In this document: in pieces, positions 27,362 to 36,661 of the stretch
Layout: each line of letters starts with the position of its first letter
Numbering within the stretch: the stretch's first letter is position 1
From: Deltaproteobacteria bacterium
Lineage (GTDB): Bacteria > Desulfobacterota > Desulfobacteria > Desulfobacterales > Desulfosarcinaceae
Direction: 5' to 3'
Assembly: GCA_020444075.1 (NCBI GenBank)
Contig: JAHLLR010000022.1
Span: 1-64,000, forward strand
DNA: 64,000 bases
Translations under genes and position numbers: made by a program
The notes under the pieces: model-generated
Database searches by the model: none
What the model saw: only the letters and a program-made list of their open reading frames with translations
What the model was told of the DNA's origin: nothing

Positions 27362-28309
27362 ATGGTAGGATACACTGAGAAAATTAAAGAGATTGCCAGT
27401 CGGCTGCTCAAGGAATGCACCGTGGATATGGTCATCGGATTCCGTAAGGGTACCATGCCCATGATGAACGAGCCCTGCTTTGCCACTACGCCTGAAGCGA
27501 TTGATACCTTGGTGTGGGACAGCAACTGCGGCATCAACCTGGCCAATTATCTGACCAACCGCAAAGAAAAAGTGGCCGTGATCGCCAAAGGGTGCGATTC
27601 GCGCAACATCGTCACCCATATCATCGAAAACAAGATCAAACGCGATCAGGTCTACATTGTCGGCGTCCCCTGTACGGGAATGATCGACAAACGCAAGATA
27701 ACCGGAATGGTGGCAGGCGAGATTTTAGGGGTCTCCGAAACCGAAAACACCATCAAGGTGCAAACTGCCGATGCAGAGACCCTGTTCGACAAGGCCGAGG
27801 TGCTTCAGCAGAACTGCGCCCTGTGTATTCATCGCAATCCGGTGATTCACGACGAAATGGTGGCCGACGCCGTGCAGGAGCAGACGGACGTCGACCGCTA
27901 TGCGGACATCCGAAAAATCGAGGAAATGGACTCTGAAGATAAATGGCGGTTCTTCGATGATCTGCTGTCACCGTGCATCCGCTGCTACGCCTGTCGCAAC
28001 GCCTGCCCACTGTGCTACTGCCCCACCTGTTTCGTGGATGAAGCCAAACCCCAGTGGGTGGGCAAAGGCCAGGACCCCGTGGACGTGCGGACGTTCCATT
28101 TCCTGCGGGCCTACCACTGCGCCGGCCGCTGCACCGATTGCGGTGCCTGCGAGCGCGCCTGTCCGGTGGGCATCAACATGCGGCTGCTCACGCGCAAACT
28201 GGAAAAGGACTGCCAGGAACAGTTCGGATGGGAAGCCGGGCTCTCTCTGGACCAGCGTCCGGCACTGGATGTTTACCAAGCCAATGATCCTGGGGCCTTC
28301 ATCAAGTAG
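27362..28309 (+). CDS. FrhB/FdhB-like iron-sulfur protein, second copy
   Basis: This 315-residue paralogue of the 988 protein is shorter at the N-terminus. It has an FrhB-like part with VAVIAKGCDSRN and VGVPCTGMID, a QQNCALCIHRNP segment, a cysteine-dense CIRCYACRNACPLCYCPTC near 205, and a ferredoxin motif CTDCGACERACP near 257. It begins one base after the mvhD stop, so it is tightly coupled to it. It probably occupies the FlxB-like iron-sulfur position in a Flx/Hdr-type complex. Whether it binds flavin is not clear from the sequence. Confidence 0.82.
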   Translation: MVGYTEKIKEIASRLLKECTVDMVIGFRKGTMPMMNEPCFATTPEAIDTLVWDSNCGINLANYLTNRKEKVAVIAKGCDSRNIVTHIIENKIKRDQVYIVGVPCTGMIDKRKITGMVAGEILGVSETENTIKVQTADAETLFDKAEVLQQNCALCIHRNPVIHDEMVADAVQEQTDVDRYADIRKIEEMDSEDKWRFFDDLLSPCIRCYACRNACPLCYCPTCFVDEAKPQWVGKGQDPVDVRTFHFLRAYHCAGRCTDCGACERACPVGINMRLLTRKLEKDCQEQFGWEAGLSLDQRPALDVYQANDPGAFIK

Positions 28310-28382
28310 ATGAAGGCGAAAGGTCGCGGGGAATGCAGTTTCCCCGTCTGCAACTTCCTTTAAGGCTGTAAAGGTTAACGCT

Positions 28383-29444
28383 ATGACGCTCGTTAAAATC
28401 GACAAAAAAAACTGGGCTGAGGGATTGAAGGCCGCCGCCGACGCCTACCGTCTGTATGGGCCGGTAAAGGGAAAAGACTATCACCAGTTCAAAGCACTGG
28501 AAAAGGGTGAAACGCCGGAGTTTGACATGGTCAACACCCGCCTGTCGCCCAAGGCGCTGCTGTTTCCCCAATCCGAAGAGATGCTCGAATACTCATTGGA
28601 CGAGTCCCGGGAGGACCACCACATCATGAAAGCGGTGGCCAGGGACAACACTCCCCGCGCCGTGATCGGCATCCGGCCCTGCGATGCCAAATCAACCCTG
28701 CTGGTAAAGCTGAACTTCGACACGCCGGAGGTGAAGGACCCCTATTGGCTTGGCGCCTACCAGAATACCACCTTCATCGGCATGGCCTGCGACGCCCCCC
28801 TGTCTACCTGCTTCTGCACCACCGCCGGGTGCGGGCCTTACCATGAGGAGGGGTTGGACATGCTGGTGATGGACCGGGGAGACGCTTACCTGGCCAAGAT
28901 CCTCACGGACAAGGGCAAGGCCTTTGCAGACGCCGCCGGCTGGAAGGCGGCCGCCGATGACCAGGCGGCCTTTGAATCAGGCAAAGCAGCGGCGGAAGCC
29001 CGGATGGTTTCTTCCATCAAGACCGACAACCTGGCCGACACCGATCTGCTGGAACTTCATGGCGCACCTTTTTGGGATGATATCGCCTTTGCCTGCCTGA
29101 ACTGCGGTACCTGCACCTTCTCCTGCCCCACCTGCTGGTGCTTTGACATCCAGGACGAGGTTCACGGAAAGGCCGGAGTGCGCATGAAAAACTGGGACAG
29201 CTGCATGTTTCCCATCTTCACCGTCCACACCACCGGGCACAATCCCCGGGATACCAAGACCCAGCGGGTCCGCCAGCGCTTCATGCACAAGCTCAAATAC
29301 TTTGTGGACAAGTACGAAGCGGGCATTATGTGCGTAGGCTGCGGCCGGTGTGTTCGCCAGTGCCCGGTAAATATCGATATCCGCCGGGTAAGCGAACTGA
29401 TGAACAGCTTCAAACCTGCAGACGCCTGCGCCGTGCAGGGTTGA
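28383..29444 (+). CDS. AsrA/HydB-like iron-sulfur subunit
   Basis: This 353-residue protein is of the HydB (sulfhydrogenase beta)/AsrA (anaerobic sulfite reductase A)/FlxC family. GIRPCDAKSTLLV and a cysteine pair in STCFCTTAGCG lie in the N-terminal domain. Two cluster motifs follow, CLNCGTCTFSCPTCWCF near 237 and CVGCGRCVRQCPVNI near 318. Its partner in these families is the FAD/NAD subunit encoded by the next gene. In sulfate reducers FlxABCD-HdrABC is an NAD(H)-dependent bifurcating complex, which this cluster resembles. AAAGG lies a few bases before the ATG. Confidence 0.88.
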   Translation: MTLVKIDKKNWAEGLKAAADAYRLYGPVKGKDYHQFKALEKGETPEFDMVNTRLSPKALLFPQSEEMLEYSLDESREDHHIMKAVARDNTPRAVIGIRPCDAKSTLLVKLNFDTPEVKDPYWLGAYQNTTFIGMACDAPLSTCFCTTAGCGPYHEEGLDMLVMDRGDAYLAKILTDKGKAFADAAGWKAAADDQAAFESGKAAAEARMVSSIKTDNLADTDLLELHGAPFWDDIAFACLNCGTCTFSCPTCWCFDIQDEVHGKAGVRMKNWDSCMFPIFTVHTTGHNPRDTKTQRVRQRFMHKLKYFVDKYEAGIMCVGCGRCVRQCPVNIDIRRVSELMNSFKPADACAVQG

Positions 29445-29459
29445 TAGAGGGAGGAACAC

Positions 29460-30305
29460 GTGCAAAATCCATATTTACCCTATCCGGTCCGGATTGACGA
29501 CATCACTGTCGAGGCCGAAGACAAGAGCCTGAAGACCTTTACATTCGTTTTCCTCAACGAGGGCGACGAAGAGAAATTCGCCTACCAAGCCGGCCAGTTT
29601 GCCGAGTTATCCATTCCCGGTAAGGGGGAAATCCCCATCGGGATTGCCTCGTCCCCCGTAGAAAAGGGATTTGTCAAGTTCACGGTCAACCGGGCCGGGG
29701 TGGTCACCACCCACCTCCACAACATGAAGGTGGGGGACATCATGGGCCTGCGGGGACCGCTGGGAAACTGTTACCCATGGGAAGCCCTGGAGGGCAAGAA
29801 CGTCCTTATCGTGGGCGGTGGATTTGCCTTCACCACCCTGCGCTCGTCCATCGTATATATGCTGGATCCGGCCAACCGGCCGAAATTCGGCAATATCGAC
29901 GTGGTGTATGGCGCCCGGTCGCCTGGCATGCTGCTTTACAAAAATGAGTTGGTGGAGTGGGAAAAACGGGACGACATCAACATGCACATCACCGTGGATG
30001 CCACCTCCGATCCCGACTGGAAGTACAACGTGGGATTCGTTCCCCCCATCACGGAGCAAAAGGCGCCCCCGGGCGGCGACGATACCTACGCCATCGTGTG
30101 CGGCCCGCCCATCATGATCAAGTTCACCCAACCGGTGCTCGAAAAGCTGGGCTACGCCCACGACCACATCATCATGAGCCTGGAAAACCGCATGAAATGC
30201 GGATTCGGCATGTGCGGTCGCTGCGGCATTGGCAAGGAACTGGTCTGCAAGGACGGCCCGGTATTCACCCTGGATCAGATCAATAAAACACCGAGGGAAT
30301 ATTAG
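29460..30305 (+). CDS. FAD/NAD(P)-binding oxidoreductase, AsrB/HydG/FlxA-like
   Basis: This 281-residue ferredoxin-NADP reductase-type protein has an FAD-binding barrel (YQAGQFAELSIPG, TVNRAGVVT), an NAD-binding start (NVLIVGGGFAFTTLRS) and a C-terminal [2Fe-2S] loop (MKCGFGMCGRCGIG), as in PyrK, AsrB and HydG. It starts with GTG at 29460 behind a strong GGGAGGA site. It gives the operon a second pyridine-nucleotide site besides NuoF. With the neighbours it makes a near-complete Flx set. Confidence 0.9.
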   Translation: MQNPYLPYPVRIDDITVEAEDKSLKTFTFVFLNEGDEEKFAYQAGQFAELSIPGKGEIPIGIASSPVEKGFVKFTVNRAGVVTTHLHNMKVGDIMGLRGPLGNCYPWEALEGKNVLIVGGGFAFTTLRSSIVYMLDPANRPKFGNIDVVYGARSPGMLLYKNELVEWEKRDDINMHITVDATSDPDWKYNVGFVPPITEQKAPPGGDDTYAIVCGPPIMIKFTQPVLEKLGYAHDHIIMSLENRMKCGFGMCGRCGIGKELVCKDGPVFTLDQINKTPREY

Positions 30306-30369
30306 CCGGTCATCATCGGTCCCGGCGATTTCAAGTTTTTTTTCACTTCGCTAATTTTTGGATTTCGTA

Positions 30370-30398
30370 TTGACATAGAAGACTTAATCCGTTACTAA
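30370..30398 (+). promoter_or_regulatory. Possible own promoter for dsrC
   Basis: A perfect TTGACA (30370-30375) and, after 17 bases, TACTAA (30393-30398) lie in the 169-base gap upstream of dsrC. The -10 match is only partial. DsrC is usually made in large amounts, so a private promoter within the operon would make sense. Confidence 0.4.
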
Positions 30399-30474
30399 GT
30401 TTAGATTCTAGAAGAGAACTTAAACGGCAGTGTGCCGGAAATACTAACAAATTTGTAAAGGAGGATTGAGTAAC

Positions 30475-30792
30475 ATGCCGACAGTCGAATTTGGTGGAAA
30501 AAGCTTCACGGTAGATGAAGACGGTTTTATCGATGACTACACCAACTGGTCCCAGGAGTGGGTTCAGTATGTAAAAAAAGAAGAAGGCATCGATGAACTG
30601 AACGACGAGCACCAGAAGGTAGTTGCCGTGCTTCGCGAATACTATGAAAAGAACGGCATCGCCCCCATGGTCCGCGTGCTCTCCAAGGTGACCGGCTTCA
30701 AGCTGAAGCACATCTACGAGTTGTTCCCGTCCGGACCCGGCAAGGGAGCCTGTAAGATGGCTGGGCTTCCCAAACCCACCGGATGTGTGTAA
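30475..30792 (+). CDS. dsrC: DsrC, sulfur-carrier/dissimilatory sulfite reductase partner protein
   Basis: This protein has exactly 105 residues, the typical DsrC length. Its C-terminal arm holds both conserved cysteines, C93 (GACKMAGLP) and C104 (KPTGCV), ten residues apart. That pair marks true DsrC, which forms the trisulfide during sulfite reduction, as opposed to single-cysteine TusE. The start is the ATG at 30475, ten bases after AAGGAGG. Its place at the end of a NADH/HdrA/Flx operon suggests that reoxidation or reduction of the DsrC disulfide is coupled to that complex. An intrinsic terminator follows. Confidence 0.97.
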   Translation: MPTVEFGGKSFTVDEDGFIDDYTNWSQEWVQYVKKEEGIDELNDEHQKVVAVLREYYEKNGIAPMVRVLSKVTGFKLKHIYELFPSGPGKGACKMAGLPKPTGCV

Positions 30793-30814
30793 GCACACCG
30801 AACCCAGTTTTCAT

Positions 30815-30850
30815 AAAAAGGCTCCGCTTGATCAAAGCGGAGCCTTTTCT
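30815..30850 (+). terminator. Intrinsic terminator of the split-Hdr/dsrC operon
   Basis: AAAAGGCTCCGCTT and its complement AAGCGGAGCCTTTT enclose a short GATCA loop. An A-run precedes the stem and a T-run follows it, so it could work in both directions. It lies about 25 bases after the dsrC stop. Confidence 0.93.
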
Positions 30851-30953
30851 ATTTTCAGGTGTTCAGACCTTATTCGGCTGAACAGACGAAAATCGGGCCT
30901 GTCACCTTACCCCCTTCAGCCTTATGGCCAAACAGCTTTTAATCGAGGTCCCC

Positions 30954-31349
30954 ATGCGCCTTTCCGTGAAAACCCACTCGCAGACGGAAATGATCGACAT
31001 CACCGCCCACGTTCAACAGCAGGTTGCCGAGAGCGGAATGAATAGCGGCCTTTGCATGGTCTTCGTCCCCCACACCACAGCGGCCGTCACCATCAACGAA
31101 AGCGCCGATCCGGCGGTGGCCGGAGATATCCTGATGGTACTCAACAAAATCGTGCCGTGGAAGGAAGCCTACCGTCACATGGAAGGCAACTCCCCCGCCC
31201 ATCTGAAAACCTCGATCATCGGATCGTCGGAAACCATTGCCGTTGAAAACGGCCGGTTGGTGCTGGGCACGTGGCAGGGCATCTTCTTTTGTGAGTTTGA
31301 CGGGCCCCGGACCCGCAAGCTGGACATCCGGCTGATGCGGGAATCATGA
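30954..31349 (+). CDS. YjbQ/UPF0047 family protein
   Basis: This 131-residue protein has the family signatures CMVFVPHTTAAVTINE and VLGTWQGIFFCEFDGPR. Members form trimers with a conserved His/metal-like site, and some have weak thiamine-phosphate-synthase activity; the physiological role is unsettled. The ATG at 30954 has GAGG six bases upstream and is preferred over the ATG at 30924, which lacks a site. Its end overlaps the next gene by four bases (ATGA). Confidence 0.93.
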   Translation: MRLSVKTHSQTEMIDITAHVQQQVAESGMNSGLCMVFVPHTTAAVTINESADPAVAGDILMVLNKIVPWKEAYRHMEGNSPAHLKTSIIGSSETIAVENGRLVLGTWQGIFFCEFDGPRTRKLDIRLMRES

Positions 31350-32182
31350 AGGATATCCGTATCGCGGCGGTGGTCTGCCGGTGTCCCGTGGGCCAGGTCG
31401 GAAACAACCTGGCGCGGACCCGATACTGGACCCAGTTGGCCAGAAAAAAGGGAACGGACCTGGTCTGCTTCCCTGAGCTGAATCTCACCGGGTACAGCAA
31501 CCGGGCGGAAATCGCCGACCATGCCATTTCTGCCGAAGGTCCGGAGATTGAATCGCTTGTCCGTCTATGTGTTGACCAGCAAATCGCGCTGCTTGTGGGG
31601 TTTGCAGAAAAGGCGGACGATGGAAGGATTTTTGCCAGTCATATGGCGATCACGCCGGAGGGTCGGACCGGCATCTACCGAAAACTCCACCTGGCCCCGC
31701 CGGAAGCGGATCATTTCAGCCCAGGCGAAACCCTGCCGGTGTTCCACTGGTCTGGGGTCCGGTTCGGCATCCAGCTTTGCTATGATGCCCATTTCCCCGA
31801 GCTTTCCACCCGCATGGCAGAAGCCGATGCAGACATGATCTTCATCCCCCATGCCTCCCCGCGTGGCCAGGCAGTGGACAAGCATCAATCGTGGATGCGC
31901 CACCTGCCCGCCCGGGCATTTGACAACGGCCTCTTTGTGGTTGCCTGCAACCAGACGGGAGACAACGAAAACGGACTGGTCTTCCCTGGCAATGCCGTGG
32001 TCTTTTCCCCTTCCGGAGAGATCATCGACGCCCGCCTGTCGGGAGACTCGGGAATGCTGGTGGCCGACTTGACGACCGACCAGATTAACCATGTCCGCAG
32101 CCATCGGATGCGATATTTTTTACCCAACCGCCGGCCCGAACTTTACCGCCAGACACCGCTGCTGACAGACCTTCACGGGTAG
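31346..32182 (+). CDS. Nitrilase-superfamily carbon-nitrogen hydrolase
   Basis: This 278-residue cytoplasmic amidase-type enzyme has the Glu-Lys-Cys triad visible in FPELNLTGY, YRKLHLAPPE and LCYDAHFPE. It is typical of single-domain amidases or N-carbamoyl/omega-amidase-like members. The substrate cannot be told from the motifs. It is translationally coupled to the YjbQ gene. Confidence 0.93.
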   Translation: MKDIRIAAVVCRCPVGQVGNNLARTRYWTQLARKKGTDLVCFPELNLTGYSNRAEIADHAISAEGPEIESLVRLCVDQQIALLVGFAEKADDGRIFASHMAITPEGRTGIYRKLHLAPPEADHFSPGETLPVFHWSGVRFGIQLCYDAHFPELSTRMAEADADMIFIPHASPRGQAVDKHQSWMRHLPARAFDNGLFVVACNQTGDNENGLVFPGNAVVFSPSGEIIDARLSGDSGMLVADLTTDQINHVRSHRMRYFLPNRRPELYRQTPLLTDLHG

Positions 32183-32269
32183 GGGCAGTGGCCCATCGCC
32201 AGTCATTTTTTCCCGGCGTAATAACGTCCCAAAGCAAGCAGCATGGACCTGCCCGCAACCCGGAATCGG

Positions 32270-32668
32270 CTATTGAACGAAGAAGATAATGCTTTCCAAG
32301 GGTGTCCCCTCTTTGGAAAGCACTTCAACCATCCATTCGCCCGTCCATTCCGGCAGCAGGGTTTTAGAACTCCAGGTCCGCCACTTGCTGTTGCGAACCG
32401 GCAATGCTACCGATGCCTTCAGGGCACCTTGGTAGTACCAGTTGTGGGTAATTTCGGTTTCCCCCTGGGCGCCGTCGATCTGGGTAAAGCAAAAGACCCG
32501 TTCGGTCCCGACAGGGACCACGTCACCGGATCCCACGGGCATCCGATCCACGATATCCCGGCAGACCACGGCCTGGGCCACGGTGATCTCCTGAGCCATG
32601 GCCCCGGTGACGAAGACAGGGACCAGTGTCAGGGAAAAAATCAGGGTGAAAATGCGCTGGATGTTCAT
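32270..32668 (-). CDS. Secreted DUF2914 family protein
   Basis: This 132-residue protein has a signal peptide (FTLIFSLTLVPVFVTGAMA, then cleavage before QE). The mature part fits DUF2914: VFCFTQIDGAQGE, THNWYYQG, SSKTLLPEWTGEWMVEV. The domain is found in proteobacterial periplasmic or exported proteins of unknown role. A GGAGGGACAG site precedes the ATG. The adjacent gap (32669-32825) contains nothing clear. Confidence 0.85.
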   Translation of the reverse strand: MNIQRIFTLIFSLTLVPVFVTGAMAQEITVAQAVVCRDIVDRMPVGSGDVVPVGTERVFCFTQIDGAQGETEITHNWYYQGALKASVALPVRNSKWRTWSSKTLLPEWTGEWMVEVLSKEGTPLESIIFFVQ

Positions 32669-32825
32669 CTGTCCCTCCTGTTGTTCGAAAAAATTGAGCG
32701 ATCAACGTTCTGGTTTCATGTGAAAACGAATGTCGGTCGGAATTCAGCGGTTCAAGGATTCTCGATGGAACGGGTTTATAGCAGGTTGGAAGAGGGTTGG
32801 CAAATCGTCAAAATACCTCGTGTTT

Positions 32826-33503
32826 TCAAGGGAATGCCGACGTCGGTGCCAAAACATAGGTTTGGTCTTTCTTCACCAATTTTACCTCGAACATCGTGAT
32901 GGTCTCGGCAAGCGGCCGCCCGAAGAGAAATTCCAGCATCCGGTTGTCCATCCCCCCTTTTTCCACCGTCAGTTGACGGACGTGGGCATCAAATCTGAGA
33001 ATTTCCAGGATTTTTTTTTCCAGTTTCAAACGCCCCTTGTGGATCCCCTCTCCCACCAGCGCATGGAGGGCTTCATAACTGCAGCGCTGCTCATGGTCTT
33101 CGATCAGTTCCCATAAGCCACGGACGCCTGACAGCAGATCCTGCCGCGTCAGCCGGGTGGTTTCGTATACCCCTTCGATGCGCCGGGTGTCCCGGCAGTT
33201 TAACACCCGGCACTCCAGCGGACGATGGTCATAGATGCCGCACCTCCTGTTTGCCTGATCATAAAACCGACAGGTCCATCTGCCGGAGTGTCCCTTGATC
33301 TTGATGATCTCCTCGGTCAATGGCGCCAGAGTGCCCCTGACGTTGTCACGAGCCAGCTCGCCCCGCCGGAGGGTAAACAGGCATCGGGCCGGAATGCGGC
33401 CGTCATCTACCAACGGTCGGTCCTCCCGGTGCAGGGACGGCCCCCCCTTTTCACAGCAGGTGCCGCAGCGTTGGCATGGATACGGAGTCGCTTCACGATT
33501 CAT
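32826..33503 (-). CDS. YkgJ-type cysteine-cluster (zinc/iron chelating) protein
   Basis: This 225-residue protein has the N-terminal CQRCGTCCEKGGPSL motif and a later RWTCRFYDQANRRCGIYDHRPLEC-type cysteine set, kept here as CRFYD, CGIYD and LECRVLNC. This is the YkgJ/PF03692 pattern, thought to bind a metal cluster. The function is unknown. It starts four bases inside the end of the RND transporter gene, so it is the last gene of the efflux operon. Confidence 0.88.
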   Translation of the reverse strand: MNREATPYPCQRCGTCCEKGGPSLHREDRPLVDDGRIPARCLFTLRRGELARDNVRGTLAPLTEEIIKIKGHSGRWTCRFYDQANRRCGIYDHRPLECRVLNCRDTRRIEGVYETTRLTRQDLLSGVRGLWELIEDHEQRCSYEALHALVGEGIHKGRLKLEKKILEILRFDAHVRQLTVEKGGMDNRMLEFLFGRPLAETITMFEVKLVKKDQTYVLAPTSAFP

Positions 33504-36500
33504 TCCATTGCCACCGAATTTTTTTTATGAGGGTTTGCATCGCAGGTCGTGGACACGCCGATCACCTGGCGCAGATCCTCCACCACCAGGTATAAACAAG
33601 GCACCAGGATCAAAGTGATCACCGTGGCAAAAAGAATGCCGAAACCCAGTGAAAGCGCCATGGGAATGAGAAAACGCGCCTGACGGGAAGTCTCGAAAAT
33701 AATTGGCGCCAGACCGCCGAAAGTCGTCAGGGTGGTGAGCAGGATGGCTCGGAAGCGGTGAATGCCCGCATGGTGGATAGCATCATGGCATCCTTCACCT
33801 TCCTGCCGCTTGCGGTTGGCAAAATCCATGAGCACCAGCGAATCGTTGATCACTACGCCGGACAGCGCCACCACCCCGAACATGCTCATCACGCTCAGGC
33901 TGTATCCCATGATCAAATGGCCCAGCACCGCCCCGACGATACCAAAAGGAATGGACATCATGATAATCAGCGGCTGGATAAAGCTGTTGAAGGGAATGGC
34001 CAGCATGGCGTAAATGACCAGAAGAGCCATTATCAGTCCCCGCATCAGACTCTGCATACTCTCCCGCCGATCCGCCTGACGGCCCTCGAAACTATAGGAC
34101 AGGCCGGGGTACTTCTCCTGAAGGGCCGGCAGGGTATCTCCGGTGAGAGAGCCGAGCACCTGGTCGGCCTGGCTGCGGGGGTGGACATCGGCGGTCACCG
34201 TCACCACCCGCCGGCCGTTGCGCCGGTCAATGGACGTATAGGCCCTGCCCCGCTTGATGTCCACCGCTTCCAGCAGCGGGATCTCCTTGCCGGCCGGCGT
34301 GCGCAGGATCATCTCCTCCAGATTGTGCTCGGAAACCCGTTCATTTTTTGGCAGCCTCACCATGACTGTCACCTCGTTGCGTCCCCGCTGCTGGCGCAGG
34401 GCTTCGGTACCGTAGTAGGCGTACCGGAGCTGTCGGGCCACCTCCTGTGCCCTGAGCCCAAGACTGCGCGCTTCAGGCCGGATCTTGAAATCGATCTGCT
34501 GTTTTCCCGGTGAATAGCCGTCATCGATATCGGTCACGGTGGGGAAAAAACGCAATGTCTCAGCGACTTCCGCGCTGGCTTGAGCGAGCGTCTCCACATT
34601 GCGGTGACTCAGCTCGACGGCAATGGCGGCTCCGCGTCCCGGTCCGCCCGCATCCGATTCGAATTTGAGCGATTCCAATCCGGTGAGGGGCCCGACCCGA
34701 TCCCGCCATAGTGATGTCACCCGGGCCGTAGATATGGGCCGGACGTCCGGTGGTGTCAGGTAGATCCGAACCTCTGTCCAATTGCCATTGATTTGGGCGA
34801 AGATGCCCTCGACCAGATCTTTGCCGCCATGTTCGGCGGTCAATTGCTGGGCCGTCTCCACCAGGATCTGCTGAATGGCTTCCGTTTTCTGAACCGCAGT
34901 GCCATAGGGCAGCACCGCCGTGACCATGGCGTAGTCCGATTCGATCTTGGGAAACAGTTCGAAGCCCATACGACCGCTTTTCACGTAACTGAGCGTAAGC
35001 ATCAGCACCACGGCACCGATGCTGATGGCGATGTAGCGATGACGCAGGACCATATCGAGCAGCGGGCCGTAGCGGGTTCGAACCAGATGGGAAAACCGAT
35101 CGCTGAAGCGCTGCTGCTGGCGCAGCACCCAGCCGAAGAGACCGGTTTCCGGGCGGGATTTGCGATGGCCGATATGGGACGGGAGAATCAACAAGCTTTC
35201 GATGAGGGAGACGGTGAATACGGCCACCACCACTACGGGAATCTGGCGAAACACCTTGCCCATGATGCCGGAGACGAAGAAAAGCGGGGCAAAGGCCACA
35301 ATGTTGGTCAGCACGCTGAAGGTCACCGGCATGGCAATCTCACGGGTTCCCGCCACTGCTGCCTGAAACCAGGGTTTGCCTGACTGGCGGTGGTTGTACA
35401 TATTTTCACCGGCCACAATGGCGTCATCCACCACGATTCCCAACGTGATGATAAAAGCGAACATGGATATAACGTTGATGCTCACCCCGGCCGCCGGCAG
35501 AAAGAACAAGGACCCGAGGATAGAGATGGGAATTCCCAGGCTGACCCAGAAGGCCAGTCGTGGCTCCAGGAATATGGCCAGCAGAATGAACACCAGCGTG
35601 AGCCCGAAATAACCGTTGCGCACCATCAGGTCCATGCGCTGGCGATAAATGTCGCTGCGGTCGTTGCGGGCCACCAGATCAATGCCCGGCGGCAGATTCA
35701 GTCGAATCTCCGCCAATTTTTCCCGGACGGTCTCGGAAACATCCAGCGGGGTCTGATCCCCGATACGGTAAACGTCGATGAGAATGGCCCGATGCCCGTT
35801 ATAGGTGGCGAAGCTGTCCGTCTCCTCGAATCCATCCACCACATCGGCGATGTCCGCCAACATCACCTGGGTACCGTCATTGGTGGTAATGATGGGAATA
35901 CGGCTGAATTCAGGCCCGAAATCCCGTCGTTCGGTCATGCGAACCAGCACATCCCCGCTTTCGGTTTTAATGGATCCACCGGGAAGCTCAACGGCTGCCC
36001 GCCGGATGGTCTGGGCGATCTGCTCCAGGGTCAGTCCATAGGCCCTCAGCTTGGCCTGGGGTACGGAAATGCTGATTTCGTAGTCCCTGATTCCGGAAAG
36101 TTCCACCTGGGATATGCCCGGATCCTGCAGCAACCGATCACGGACCATCTCCGCCGTCTCCCGGAGAACAGGTTCCCCCTGGTCGCCAAAGAGTGCCAGC
36201 GAAACCACGTAGCGTTTGCGCTGCGCAATGGTCACCCGCGCATCCTCGGCCTCGTCGGGAAAGGAGGTAATCCGGTCCACCGCATTCTGGATGTCCAGGG
36301 CCACCCGCTGGATATTCTTGCCCTCGACCACCTCAACGGTCACCCTGCCGACGCCTTCGTTGGCCACCGCGGTAACTTGTTTGACATCATCAAGGCCCTG
36401 AACAGCCTCTTCAATGGCCAGGATAATGCCCCGCTCCACCTCCTCAGGGCTGGCCCCGGGGTAGGCCATTGAGATCGTCACATAGTCCAGCTCGAAATCG

Positions 36501-36661
36501 GGAAACACTTCTTTTTTGATCTGGCCGGCGAAAATCAGTCCGCCCACCAGGAAGACAACCATCAGCAGGTTGGCCGCCACCGAATGCCCGGCCATCCAGG
36601 AGATGGGACCGGACCGGCGGCGATCACCATCGGGAACAGGATTCAGATTCAGGTTATCCAT
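33500..36661 (-). CDS. RND-family efflux transporter (AcrB/MexB-like inner-membrane pump)
   Basis: At 1053 residues this is the normal length for hydrophobe/amphiphile RND pumps. It has the N-terminal helix after SVAANLLMVV, the large periplasmic loop (SMAYPGASPEEVERG), and a central membrane block with the proton-relay Asp pair in LGIVVDDAIVAGE. A second half has the same design (FGVVALSGVVINDSLVLMDFANR). It forms a tripartite complex with the adaptor and outer-membrane protein encoded upstream. The gene overlaps the adaptor by eight bases. The substrate is unknown. Confidence 0.96.
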   Translation of the reverse strand: MDNLNLNPVPDGDRRRSGPISWMAGHSVAANLLMVVFLVGGLIFAGQIKKEVFPDFELDYVTISMAYPGASPEEVERGIILAIEEAVQGLDDVKQVTAVANEGVGRVTVEVVEGKNIQRVALDIQNAVDRITSFPDEAEDARVTIAQRKRYVVSLALFGDQGEPVLRETAEMVRDRLLQDPGISQVELSGIRDYEISISVPQAKLRAYGLTLEQIAQTIRRAAVELPGGSIKTESGDVLVRMTERRDFGPEFSRIPIITTNDGTQVMLADIADVVDGFEETDSFATYNGHRAILIDVYRIGDQTPLDVSETVREKLAEIRLNLPPGIDLVARNDRSDIYRQRMDLMVRNGYFGLTLVFILLAIFLEPRLAFWVSLGIPISILGSLFFLPAAGVSINVISMFAFIITLGIVVDDAIVAGENMYNHRQSGKPWFQAAVAGTREIAMPVTFSVLTNIVAFAPLFFVSGIMGKVFRQIPVVVVAVFTVSLIESLLILPSHIGHRKSRPETGLFGWVLRQQQRFSDRFSHLVRTRYGPLLDMVLRHRYIAISIGAVVLMLTLSYVKSGRMGFELFPKIESDYAMVTAVLPYGTAVQKTEAIQQILVETAQQLTAEHGGKDLVEGIFAQINGNWTEVRIYLTPPDVRPISTARVTSLWRDRVGPLTGLESLKFESDAGGPGRGAAIAVELSHRNVETLAQASAEVAETLRFFPTVTDIDDGYSPGKQQIDFKIRPEARSLGLRAQEVARQLRYAYYGTEALRQQRGRNEVTVMVRLPKNERVSEHNLEEMILRTPAGKEIPLLEAVDIKRGRAYTSIDRRNGRRVVTVTADVHPRSQADQVLGSLTGDTLPALQEKYPGLSYSFEGRQADRRESMQSLMRGLIMALLVIYAMLAIPFNSFIQPLIIMMSIPFGIVGAVLGHLIMGYSLSVMSMFGVVALSGVVINDSLVLMDFANRKRQEGEGCHDAIHHAGIHRFRAILLTTLTTFGGLAPIIFETSRQARFLIPMALSLGFGILFATVITLILVPCLYLVVEDLRQVIGVSTTCDANPHKKNSVAME

